DNA of 64,000 nucleotides, taken from the NCBI GenBank assembly GCA_013396655.1, contig WBMV01005149.1:1-64000 (forward strand), given 5' to 3'. Positions 11,896 to 23,758 of this stretch are shown in pieces (position 1 is the stretch's first letter; each line of letters opens with the position of its first letter). Source of the stretch: Campylorhamphus procurvoides. Its lineage: Eukaryota; Chordata; Aves; Passeriformes; Dendrocolaptidae. The translations under genes and the position numbers were made by a program. Below the pieces are notes generated by a model. The model saw only the letters and a list, made by a program, of their open reading frames with translations. It had not been told where the DNA came from and ran no database searches.

Positions 11896-14800
11896 GTCTT
11901 TGGGACGGGGATAAAGAGTACAATGGCAGGTGCAGAGAATGAATGGACTCTGCAGTAAATGCAGCAGTAGCCGTATTCCAGGGATTCATGGATGGAATCC
12001 CATGGGAGCATCAGGAGCCTTGTAGGCCCAGGGAACAGGAGGAGAAGGGGTTGTACCCCGTGCTCTCTTTGGGTCTGAACAGCCTTTAACAGCCCCCAAA
12101 ATGCTCGCTCAGCATCCTAACAGAGCAGGGCATATTCCTGAAACTGATACACGTTTGTCACATGTCTATCACCTTTCCTGAATACATGTGTATGTGCTGA
12201 TTGTTTCCATGGACTTGTTTGGATATGAGTAGGGGTCTTTTGAGAGTCTTTGGTGGGTATTTGGGAAATCCCATTCACCAAATTTCCCTTTTATGGTTCT
12301 GGATCTTCTAAAGAGAAGTATCTCAAATGTGTGGTCAGGTCACAATGTACTTCTCTTCCCATTCTTTGTTCTGACACGCACCCCTTGTTCGTAAAACTAA
12401 GACATCTGCTAGTACATATTAATCATTGATACAGGTATCAAACATTACTGTGCTACACTTAAAAGAGCTTTCCAACAGCTTCCCCCACTGGTGCACAGAC
12501 TCCTTTTTAAAGAAATACAACTTGTTTGGTAACGCCCTGAGCTCTGGAGCCTCCGCAGGGCTGCTCGAGGCCGGGGAGCTGCTCCTTTTGTTTGCCATAA
12601 TCGGTGGATCTTCAAGGAGAGGAGACAATAAGTGGTGATGAAATCCGGGGGAGGAGGGAGGAGTTTTGCTGCCGTTCAGTCTCAGAGGATCTTGGGTGGC
12701 TCTGCATGAAAAGGGGATGATGTGCTCGGTTTGGAATAGGATGGGTCCCCCCACGGGTGTTTGTGAGGATTTAGTAATTATTCCTGAGGAGCTCCATGGT
12801 AGGTGTTAGAGAAATGTGGAGTGTTTACCTTACTTTACAATCTAAAAAGCCCTAATAAAATATACAACAGGAGTATTAACAATGAAACTATTTTGAGGAT
12901 TATTGAGCTATTATAAAGGAATGGAAGAAAATCTGCCTGGCATTATGTTCTATGCCACTAGTTATTTAAATTAATGCCTTCCTTTAGCAGCTCCCTCAGA
13001 AATTTTCAAGGCACTTAAACATCTTCAGTGAGTTAGATATTTAAACAGCTCTTCAGCATCCTCTATTCATGTAGCAGTGTGGGAAACTGAGGCAGCATGA
13101 TCTGGCCAGTGCATTCACCATGGCAAAGGTATAGTGGGAATCTGATTCACATATATTTGCCTGACCCTGTGGCATGGTGGAAAATGCCCTTGTCCAGCAG
13201 GACCTCCCACTGCCCAGGGATGCTGGACCATGTTCCTTTCTTCTTCCCCACCTTGTCCTGCCGTTGGGAAGCAGAGCCATGCTGTGGGCACCCAGAAATT
13301 CCTTATGGATTTGCCTTTGGCCTCATGGATGCCATGGTGGTATTTACAGCTCTGCCCATGCCCAGCTCAGGGAGGCCCATAAACCCTGATCTGATGTTAT
13401 TTACTCATAAAAGGCAATTTGTAAAGATCTGTCTGGGGGCTGCTGTCACCATATCCCTGGGATTTATTTCCCCTTTATTTATGGTTGTGCTCATGTATAT
13501 GCAGCTCTGCTTTCCTGTCATAATCCAAAACTTGACTGTCCCTTGTACTTGAGTGTCACTTGCAGCAGGAGCTGAGCAGGTCCCAGACCTGCCTCTCTCA
13601 TGCAGGTTGACTTTTGGTTTTATTTTCTATTTTGGAGGATGGAGAGGAAGGTCTGGAGGCATTGCATCAGCCTTGGCCTTGAAATTTGCTTCAGGAGGCT
13701 GCAGCTGCCAGGCTTTAGTGTGGAGCAGACCCCCTGCACCACAAAGGGTGTGTGGGAAATTCTTGGCTTAGATGTGGGTTAATAAAAGAAGGATTTCCTT
13801 GCTTTGATGGTGCACAAAGTGTTTGGTACAGAAGCAGCTGATTTTAAGGGGTGATTTCTCCTTGGTCTCTGCAATCTGGGGTGGGATTTGGGGACTCTCC
13901 TTGCATTATGTGTCCTTGTGAGCACTAAGTGTAATAGGTCAATACCTGGAAACACTTTCAAAATAAGGTTATGGCATTCAGCAAAGGGCTGTGATACTTC
14001 AAATGTCCTCAACTGCCAAAATCTGCTGTGTGCTTTAGATTTTTACTTACTTTCACCCCTAATGAGCCCACAAAAGGGAAAGGCTCAGCTCTCCTCCATG
14101 CTGAGTATTACTGGTGGAAGACAACCTCCTCCTTGAAGGGAAGGAAGTAGGCACTGCAAATGGAGCTGAGCTGGGAATTGCTCCAGGGTCTCCAGCATCA
14201 AGGTGCAATCCCTCGTGCTCTGAGCAAACCGTGACACAGACCCGGCTCAGCCCCAGGCCTGGGCAGGCATCTGAAGAGTTGTTGCAGCTGCTGCTGAGCC
14301 AGGGGTGCTTTCTTCAAGCAACAGTTCAGAAAAGGGACCTGAGCTGGTGGATTCTTTGGTACGTGGAGGAGCACACTATAGATACTCTGGAAAAAACAAA
14401 ATCAAGTGGGAGAACAGGTAGTGGAGCTCTTTGAAAATTGTTCAAAGGGACTCTGTCAATGTGAAACTCCTATTTATGTTTTTTCCCTGCCTCCTCCTTT
14501 CATTTGTTGATACAATCTTGGAAGTGGGAGGAGGATTTACAAAAATGCTTGTGTTTTTGAGCTGCTGCTTCAGACACCTTTTTTCCCTTGTAAATAGTGT
14601 GTAAGAAGCTGAAAAGAAAACACAGGAAGTGAACACAGAAAAGTCCTCCTTGGACCCCTCGTCTGTCACTTCAGAACCTGAAAATCCCATTTATCGTTGG
14701 ATGTGTCGTAACTGTGTCCCCACAGATGCACTGAGGACAGAGCAGTAAAACCATCACTTGGACTCAACTTTAAGCCAAACCTTTAAAGGTCTGCTGGGAC

Positions 14801-15651
14801 TGAACAGGGGTACTCAGCACCACTGGGGCTCTCAGGGAGGCACCTCCAGACTCACTAGCCTGAAAGTCCTGCCTCCAAGTCCCTCTTCAGGTGGACCTCT
14901 CCAGCCTCTGACTGGGTAATCCTGCTCTGGTGTGTTGAAGGGCATCTAGAATAGCCCTGAAGTTGAAGAAGAGGAGGATCCTTCAGCGTCCCCTGTGCTG
15001 GAAGAACTTTGAGACCGCTGTGTTGGACCCCACGAGGACATCCCCAAGGATGGCTATGAGGACTGTTCCAGCAGAGAGAGGGCAGCCAGCACTTCAAGCA
15101 ATAAAAGTGAGTTTTTGGAAGGTTTTCTGCCGCTGGTTTCAGCAGTAGCAGTGCTGGGGTGGTGTGAGTGATGTACAGGCCTGGCACATGAAGCCAAGGG
15201 GAACTGAGGAAGGTATGAATTTATTGAAATTAGCACCAAAAGCTCTGTGGATGCTGCTTTTTTCTCCTTCAGGTGCTCACTGGTTACTTGGAGTCTGTGT
15301 ATGGGCTGAGCAATCTTGGGAGAAAGTTATATCAGAGCAGACTTAGATTTTCATGTAAATTAACAAGTGCAGGCAAAACTTGTAGTGTCCCTTGGCTTTT
15401 CCCTCCCCACATGGCTCCTGAGAACTCCACATGTGCTTTGGCTCCCGGGTGATGCTCGAACCAGCTCACACTAAAGCTGTGGCAGCTCTGGGTTTGTGAG
15501 GAGCAGGGCTCTTAAATGAATGTTCTTGTTGGGGAGTTGCACTGGTTTGGCTGAACCCTTTGCAGAGGTGCAGGTGGAGGGGCAGAGGGCCTGGCCCAGC
15601 TCTGCTCTGTGGCCGGGGCTGTGGCTCTGTCTGGCAGGGCAGTCCATGCAG

Positions 15652-15671
15652 CACACACACACACACACACA
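15652..15671. repeat. (CA)n microsatellite
   Basis: Ten uninterrupted CA units. Confidence 0.95.
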
Positions 15672-16607
15672 GGGAACGAGCAGGCGATGAAGGACTTCAT
15701 TACAGGGAAGGATGTGGAAACCAGCATGTTGAAAGGCATCCTGATCGCCCAAGGACGTGGGGTTGGAGCTGAGCAGCTCCATTTCTTGTGCTGGAGTGCA
15801 GTGTCCAGGCTGGTGCTCCTGCCAGGAAGTGGTTTTGGGGTGGATTGCCAATACCTTTACCTTGATTCTTCTGGCTGTCGAAAAAACTGTGAAGGCCTGG
15901 AGGACTTGAGCTCAGATGACTGCTCTGGATGTCTCTTCCTGGAAGCCATGGAAAGCAGTGCTTTCAATCCTGTTTGAACTTGTTAGTTGACAAGTTAAAA
16001 GGTTGTTTTGACCCTTCGGGATATTGTTTTTTAAAACTCCCATTTCTTTCACCTTCCTTCTCCCAGTTTTACGAGAGGGCCAAGCCAAGAGCTTTGTGTT
16101 CGGCAGTAGGAGTGTAATTACAGCAAGTCCAGGCGAGCGATTCTGCCCCAGGGCTCTTCCAGAGTTGGTTTTTGCTTCTGTGTTTTTTTACCTCACCCTG
16201 CTCTGTGTTATTGTTCTTATCCCTCCTCCTCCCCACACTCGTGCAGCTGTGGGACCCCGTTCCTTCCCCCAGAGCCCTGGTGGGAGCGGGGCCGCTTGGC
16301 CAGGGGGGCAACCCTTGCGCTCAGGAAACAGATGAGGCAAATTGGAGCTGGAAAGGAGTGGCAGCCAGCGGGATCTGCAGCCAACCCACCCTGAGCCATG
16401 GCAGGGAAGGGCTGGATGGGCCCCAGCACAGCTGCTCTGGCCGGGGAGCCGGGCCCGTGTCTGTGCAGACAGCGGGGCAGGACCGGCGGGCACAGGGGGA
16501 TGGAGCTCTGCCCGCCCAGGATGCGGCTCCCAGATCTGCTGCCCGCAGGAGGGTGGGTGTGCTGGGTGCTTGTGGAGCTCCAGCTCTGCTCCTTCGTGCT
16601 GCGTTTA

Positions 16608-16752
16608 TGCCCCATCCCTGGAAGTGCTCGAGGCTGGGTTGGATGGGCCTTGGACCAACCTGGTCTAGGGGAAGGTTCCACCCGTGGCAGGGGCTTGGAA
16701 CGAGATGAGCTTTAAGGTCCCGTCCAACCCAAACCATTCTGGGATCCTGTGA
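16608..16752 (+). mobile_element. CR1 LINE 3' fragment, sense orientation
   Basis: It reads catccctggaagtgctcga, then a ggttggatgggccttgga segment, then ctttaaggtcccgtccaacc and caaaccattctgggatcctg, the standard order of the CR1 3' end. It is 5' truncated. Confidence 0.85.
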
Positions 16753-17948
16753 AATATTAAACCTGTGTGTGTTGCCAGCCAGGTGCCCACAGCAATCTTT
16801 GGGGAGGTCAGAGGTGTGCGTGGGTGTGCAGAGCCCTCAGTGCATTTTGGAGCTGGAGTTCTTCCTGTTCCCCAGCCACGTGCCTTGCCTCAGATCTTTT
16901 TCCCCTCCAGAGCTGTGCTTTGAGCCCTGCTGACTGGTGGTGGCTGGAGAAACATCAGTCTGTGTCCGAGACCTGAAGCATCGGCACCTCCTGCACCTGG
17001 GAAAGGCCTGGATTGGGAAAGTTCTACATCCTCAACTCCTGCTGGGGCTGGACTGCAGCCACGGCCTGATTTGTTGTTTTCCAGGGAAAACTCAGTGTCT
17101 TTGGGGTCTGATAATCCCCTGTGCAAGTGTGCCTTTCCATCTCATTTGGAAGACTGGATTTGTCTTGGAATAAACTGGATGCAACCCCAGATTTGTTCTG
17201 CTGGAAGAGCAGTGATCATCAAAGTCCCCTTAATTCTCAATTAGTCTGTCTGCCCAAGGCTTTAAAATTGGTTAGATAAACCTCATTAGAAGTTAAATTT
17301 GAATTAACCTTTCCTTGCACAGGCGACCCCTGGGAGCCCCGACAGCAGCAAGGCTGGTTCCCCTCGGGGCAGCCCCTTCCTGGGCTGAAGTGGGGCCATT
17401 TGGGTGCATTCCCCTGGTAGGACACCCATCACAGCAGGGCTGCTCCTCTGGCCATGGGGCTGCCCTGCTGGGAGCTGACCCTGGCGTGGGGCTGCCCTGC
17501 CAGGGTATTTTTAGAGAAGATAAAGAGTGGTGGCAGGAGAGAGGGCTCCATTCCGGGGCGCTCCGACTCTTTAATTATGTTTTTGGCCTAGAAAATTATA
17601 TGGTTCCTAGAGCATAAATAGGGAACACATGGAAGGTAATTGCACCTCTGGGTGCAGATGAGCTGGTGGCAGGAGAGGCCATGTGGAGTCCAGAATTGGC
17701 AGAAGGAGCTGCAGGGAGAGGCAGAAATGGGCGCCTTGGGGGGGCTGCACCCACCTTGCCCCAGGCTCCCTGTGCCCCATCCTCTCCATGGTGCTTATGG
17801 GGGAGCCCCCAGGGCCATAAAGGTGGGGCTCAGTCCTGGGGGTCACCCCCCTGCCATTAGTGCCTGCGTTTCTGGGGCAAACCTGCCTCTCAGGGTACCT
17901 CCTTGGGCCCTCCCTGTGTTATCCATGAAGACCAGATTGATTACCTGC

Positions 17949-18600
17949 TGTGCAACAAGCCAGTAATGACACACGAGAGGGAGACATTGATTATTTATTT
18001 CAGAGCTGACCAAGCTGGGTGCTCAGTGGGATTCCCCAAATCAAGCACTCCACAAATCAAGGGCTCCAACTTTTTACTATTTATACATTTTAGCAAACAA
18101 AGGAATTTGTGTTCATTGGCTACAAGTTATATAGTCCTCTTATTAATTAGTATTTTGTCTTCTATTGGTTAATGATTCTCTTGCTTCTCATGCTAATTAG
18201 TCCCCATGCTCCGTCTTTCTCTTCTTCTGGGTCAGGGGATTTCTTGGTCAGTGGTCTGTGAGTTGGTGATCATGATCTCTCCCTGCCAGAATTGCCTTTT
18301 ACCCCACTGGAGTTGATTTCAGCACAGTTGCTGAGTTGGCTTTATTAGTTCTTCCTTATCTTGGGAGCTCTGCCAGATGTCCTTGTGGCCCGTAAATTCT
18401 GCATTCTTTGTGTCCACCAGTGGTACATCCTTCTTTCCAAGCTTTGTTAACCTCCCCCTAGGTCTGAGGTCATTGAAGCACATCCAGCCCTAAACCTTAA
18501 TAAGGCAATTCTACCAGCAAAGTCGTTTGCTTTTGTAACATCTGGACATCACTTAGAGCTTATTGGCTGCTCTCTGTTTCATGGATTAAGTCTCCCTTCT
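17949..18600 (-). mobile_element. Probable solo LTR of an endogenous retrovirus, minus strand
   Basis: Read on the minus strand, the segment shows a TATA box TATAAATA (plus 18078-18085), an AATAAA polyadenylation signal about 80 nt downstream (plus 17994-17999), and a short U5-like tail ending TTGCACA near plus 17949. This order and spacing are typical of a retroviral U3-R-U5. No gag, pol or env reading frames adjoin it, so it would be a solo LTR. The U3 edge (near 18300-18600) and a target-site duplication could not be located, so boundaries are approximate and the family is not named. Confidence 0.45.
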
Positions 18601-19395
18601 TGTTGATTAGGCTTGAAAGTCTACCAAGTTCAAAGACCAAAGAACATTCTTTCTTAAGAAAATTTTACATATTCTGCATTTTGCAATGCCTGGACAAAGG
18701 CTGGTCCCAGTTTACTGGAGATGGTGGAAATGTGCCCCTGCCTGTCACTGGTGTGTACCCTGACCTGTATTTGGTTCCACAGGGGGGAGAGACATTTAAA
18801 ACACCCCACTCACAACTGGGGACCTGCAGGGAGAGCCCCAGTTTTCTCTGCATGTCCTTTTCCCTCAGGGCAGCCTTGGGTCCAGAGGTAATCCAGAAGT
18901 GCTCAATGTGGGATCTGGGCCTCAATGTACATCCCTTGCTGCTTCATGCTGCTTAAAAGGATGCTTTCATGCTGCAGCAGAAAGGGCAAAAGGAGGAGTT
19001 TTTTTTTCTTTTAAGTACCTTTTTTATATGGACAAGTTTAATATTTGGTGTGTGCTTTTCCTTTAAAGCATTAAATTAAAATAACACCCAAAGCTTTGCG
19101 TTGGCGGCGGCGATTTTCTGCGTGGTTCCCTCTCCCTTCCCTCTCTCCTTGAAGAGGGATGGAGGATCCTGCAAACAGAGACAGGTGTGGGGTTGGGCTT
19201 GCAAAGGGTTTGAATTGGCACTGCTGAGTATGACTGGGCTTGCAGAGCCGAGATCTGCATCAAGGAGGAGCCCAAACCTTCCTTAGGTGCAGAAACGTGA
19301 GCAGGAGCCTGGAGTGACCCTGGCCCCACGTTTGCCTGTTCCCTGTGAATACATAAGGAGGTGTCTCCAGGTGGGACCTCATTGTTCGTGCACTT

Positions 19396-19415
19396 CCCAT
19401 CCCATCCCATCCCAT
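19396..19415. repeat. (CCCAT)4 short tandem repeat
   Basis: Four perfect CCCAT units. Confidence 0.95.
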
Positions 19416-21453
19416 CTCAGGAGTTCTGATGTTCTTGGGATCTGGCGACTGTGCGGGGCGAGTGCAGCCAACTCTTCCCTTGAGAGGGAAATCAAAGTCT
19501 TGATGGTGGGAGGAAACCTGGCAGCTGGAGCTGGGAGATAGGAAAGGGACTCTGGAGAAAACAACTGGGATTGGGTAAGGATGTTTGGGCTTCAAATCCA
19601 TCTCCAGCTGCAGTTTGTGGAGCAGTTTTGTAGAGCCTTCCCCCAACCTCCCTCCTCTGGTTTAACCCTCCACCTGGCCAAGTACTGAAGAAGGGGGATT
19701 TTCTCCCTCCTTCTTCCTTACAGTTCCCAGTATAAATACATGGAGTAAAGCCGCCAGCTCTGTTTATTGAACACAAATAGAAGATAAAATAGTGGAAAAC
19801 TAATTTTTTCATGCTCATTGGTGGGAAAGATTAAAATTATGCAAATCCTCGGCAGCGAGCTTGGTGCAGAGATAAGGGGATGTTCAAGTCAGCTGGCTGC
19901 CTGCTAATTCACTCATTGAAAACGAAATGAGCAGGAAAGCTGCGATCAGCGTCACCGGCCCCTCCCGGCACTCACGGGGCTGGGATTTCTTTGCCGTGCT
20001 GGGAGGAAGCTGAACAAAGGGAACCTTTCTCTGGAGGTGTGCAAGATCCATGCTGAGGTGCTCACCTCGAATTCACGTGTGTGCCCAGCGATTGCTGCCT
20101 GATGAGCTCCGGGATGCAGCACCTACACCTTGTCCAGGGTGTTTCTGCCAGTCTCCAACGAGTTTGCAAACCTGAACCCCCCTGACATGGTGGTTCTGGG
20201 GCTGGATCAGGTGAAATGTGCCACCTTGTTCCCTTCCAGTGCATCCCATGGGCAGAGCAAGGCTGGGAATTGAGTGGGAAGCCCCCACATACAAGTGATG
20301 CTGGTCTTGGTGCTTTTTACTGCACCAGTGTGGCCCTTGAGGGTCTACAGGAGGCAAACCCAGTGTGAAGGGTTCTGCAGGGCCCAGGAAGGGCAGGTCC
20401 CTGCTGTGTGCCAGCTCTGGGCTTCCCCCCCAGTGCCAGCACTGCCATCGAGGAGCTGGTGCCCATCTCTCCCCCACCTCCCCCGGAGACGCTGCTTTGT
20501 AGTGGAAACCAAGTCTTGAAATTCCCCGTATGGGTACGTTAATTAATTTTTGCAAAGCAACAGTGCTGTGGGGGTTTTCCTGGGATGAAAGGCCTGTGTG
20601 TGTCTGTGGAGGATCAGGGTATGTGCAGATGTGTTTGTGGTCAGGAGAAAGTGAGTGAAGCAGCATCCCACCACCCTGTGACTGGGTCTGACTCAGCCCT
20701 GAGCTTTGGCTGAAGGAAAATTTAACTCCTTTGAACCAAACTGAGCCTGTAATGCTGGAGAGCATTAATTGCTCACCTCTTGGAGAGTTATTAGGGTGAA
20801 CAGTGGGGTTTTGCTCTCTGTACTGCTCTCTTTGCCCAGCACAGGCTCCCCAGTTTGTTTATTTATTTCCTGAGATCTCTCAAGACAATGCCAGTGCCTG
20901 GCCCAGAGGAGACCAGTAAACCCCACAAACCAATCCCCTGGAGCAGCTCGAGCTGCCGGCCGTGCAAAGGCACCCATGAAATGGTGACGGCTGCTCATTG
21001 TGCTGGGAGAGGGACCGGGTGCCAGCGAGTGTTTTTGGAAGGGCTTGTCTCACTTCCCGTCAAATCAATATTTATTCACAAATCTATTTGTTTGCTTTTG
21101 TCACTGAAAACTCTTGTGGGCTTTTTTTTTGTGTGTGTGCATTGTTTTGTTCCCCTTGTGTATTTTTGGCTGCACAGAGCTGGCGCGAGGGGCTCCTGCA
21201 GCTTTTCCTGGCTCCGCTCGTTCCAGCTGCTTCTCCTAACCCGTGGTTTTCAGCCTCTTTTGTAAGGAGGGACCTGGCTGGCAGCTCTCCTCTGCCTGCC
21301 CATGGCTTCCTCCCCGCTCGCCCCATGTGCCCTTGGGCTGGAGGTGATGATGGATTGGGATGGGTTGACCTCAGAGAACACAAAAAGTGTTTTTCCATAA
21401 CTGTGTTATGGATCACGGTGGATGAGCGATGTGGAAGAGATCAGCTGCCCCCC

Positions 21454-21634
21454 CGAATCATAGGATGGTTTGGGTTGGAAGGGACTTTAAAAGCTCATCT
21501 TGTTCCAGTCCCTACCATGGGCAGGGACACCTTCCACTAGCCCGGGGTGCTCCAACTTGGCCTTGGACACTTCCAGAGATGGGGCAGCCACAGCTTCCCT
21601 GGGCACCCCGTGCCAGGGCCTGGCCACGTTGCAG
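21454..21634 (-). mobile_element. CR1 LINE 3' fragment, antisense
   Basis: On the plus strand it starts gaatcataggatggtttggg and continues ttggaagggactttaaaagc, catgggcagggacaccttcc and ctagcccggggtgctccaac to ggccttggacacttccagag, which is the reverse complement of the CR1 3' end. It is a well-preserved, 5'-truncated copy of about 180 bp. Confidence 0.9.
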
Positions 21635-22453
21635 TACCAGTGTTGCTGCTGGCTCTGCACCTGTGTGCTTGTTTTTCCCTCATCTCCAGAGCTGCAGCCA
21701 AAGCCATTGCTGGTTTATGGGCATGAGGGGATCGTGCTCAGGGTCCTGGGGTTGTGGAATCCATGCAATCCCACCAGGTGCAGGAGCTGCCTGGATCACC
21801 ACGTGCCATGCTGCAGCCCCAGCGCCGTGCCAGCCTTCCCCCAGCCCTGTGCTCCTACTCGAGTTTCGCCATCCCCACTAATCTTCCCCTTCATTTATTT
21901 TCCATTTTAGTGTGAGTGAAACAAATACCGGCTGGAGCTGTGTCCTCCCTCAGCTGCTCTCCCCGCTCTCTCCTCCTCCATCCCTGACTCATTCCCGACA
22001 GCCCGAGCCCATCCTACTGCTGTGTTCCCTTCCTGCCTGTGCTCTCACTTTCTTGCTGGCTTATTTGCACTGCCCTGGTGCTCAGTGTGTGGCTGGGGAT
22101 GGGGATGTAGCACCTCTCCTTCCCTCCCATCTTCCCCTCCCTGGCTGTTTGCAGAGCTCTTTACACCTTCTGAGAGCTGCAGGATGGAGACAGAGCCCTG
22201 ATGGAGGCACAGCCTTGGGCCAGGGAGCTGCAGGTGGAATAAACCAGGGATTTTTAGGAGCCAGCTGAGGACCTGTGATGCTCTAAAGCACCCGGGGTGT
22301 GGGGAGAGCTTTGCCTCCTCCTGGGTTTGTCTGCAGACCCCATAGCTGGAATGTTTTTTATCTGCCCCCAGCCAAATCACGCAAAGCTAAATTGAGCTGT
22401 GGCAGGCGAAAGTGTGAAGCGTATTATTAGGAACAGGGAGCTCTTGTTCCACA

Positions 22454-22473
22454 GCTGCTGCTGCTGCTGCTGC
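22454..22473. repeat. (GCT)n trinucleotide repeat
   Basis: Between six and seven perfect GCT units, next to an AT-rich block containing ATTA words. Confidence 0.95.
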
Positions 22474-23235
22474 CATTGGTAATTAATGTTTGAGGAATTG
22501 CAGATCTTCATTAGGAGAACAATTAGATTAACGAGAGAACTCGAGCCGAAGCTGTAGTGGGAAAGGGCTGGGGGGAGGCTTTAAAAACAAAATAAAATCC
22601 CTCCCTGGCACCCTGCCTTGCTGCTCCCGAGACGTGCCGATGCTCCTGGAGGCTCGGGGAGGAGACTGGTGCTTTGTGCCCGAGCAGAGACAGGGCACTC
22701 ACGGACTCGTGTTGGGCAGGGAGCGTGTGGGGGCATCATTATGGGGAGGAAAGAAGCAATCTACGATTGTCATAAATATTGAAGGCAGCCCAGCACCCGT
22801 GGCTCGGCCACAGCACTGGGTTATTAGCAGAGACAGCTTTGGGCAGAGGCTGCTCAAGGCTCAGCGAGGTCCTGGGCTTGCATCGTTAAAAGCTTTAATT
22901 GGTGTCCTTGTTGTGGGAAACACTGACCCCTCCAAGGCAAGAGCACTCTGGCCATGAGGTATCGCCTGCAGGGTCTGAGCTTGATTCAGGCCAACAAATA
23001 GGCCCGGAGTTGCAGGGTTTAAGATGCTGCTTAGCATTATTTTGTTCAGCAAGAGGTGTTGGGGGTTCTCCCCACCCCTTGTTGTCTTCCCCTGTGTGCT
23101 GCCCCTGTGCTGGCTCCATCCATGCACCTACAGCCCTCACATGGTGTGGCCAGAGAAAGGTGCTGTTCTGCTGGCTGATGAGCACGATGCAGCAGGAATT
23201 CACTCAGGATAAATGAACCGTTTAGAGAGGTTGTA

Positions 23236-23330
23236 AAATCATAGAAAGTAATGACAGAAGGGAGGTTGGAAGGTCAATTAGTCCCTCTCGCTGGCCCAAG
23301 GCAGCATTGTGCATTTGGAAGTTGTTGGAG
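23236..23330 (-). mobile_element. Possible old, diverged CR1 fragment, antisense
   Basis: The words aaatcatagaaagtaatgac, gggaggttggaaggtcaatt and ctggcccaaggcagcattgt resemble the start of older CR1 3' ends read in antisense. Divergence is high, so this is tentative. Confidence 0.35.
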
Positions 23331-23671
23331 GCAGATCATGTCTGGCCTTCCTAAACCTGCAGTGTTGGTGTTCCCTCCCTGGGCTGTTCCCCAGCTCCCT
23401 CCCTGCCTGCCTGTGTGTCCCCTCTGCTGGCTCAGCCCCACGTGGCCTCGCCCATGGGGCACCAGCAGTGTCCTCCCAGTGGGAGATGCTCCCTCCAAGT
23501 GCCCCTCTGGACCAGCCACACCGTGCCCAGCTGCTGCTGACACAGATAGAATGGGGGGTTCTCAGCATCTCTGGTTTTCAGAAATTTAAGCACAAGATGT
23601 GCTTTCCAGCAAGATGGAACTCCTGAGTGGTGCTGACTGGTCTGAGCTGAGCTGGGATGGCTTCCACCTTC

Positions 23672-23758
23672 GCGTGGAAGGTGTCCCTTCCCATGGTAGG
23701 GCTTGGGAGCAAGATGATCTTGAAGTTCCTTTCAACCCAAACCATTCTGGGATTCCAA
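23672..23758 (+). mobile_element. CR1 LINE 3' fragment, sense orientation
   Basis: It contains ggaaggtgtcccttcccatg, agatgatcttgaagttcctt and tcaacccaaaccattctggg. Only the last 85-90 bp of a CR1 are present. Confidence 0.8.

Noticed and set aside
13097..13552. 151-codon open frame with hydrophobic stretches
   Set aside because: The hydrophobic segments look membrane-like, but there is no recognisable family and no exon structure.
20073..20765. 230-codon open frame on the minus strand
   Set aside because: No family resemblance, no promoter or splice context, and no paired evidence; treated as chance.
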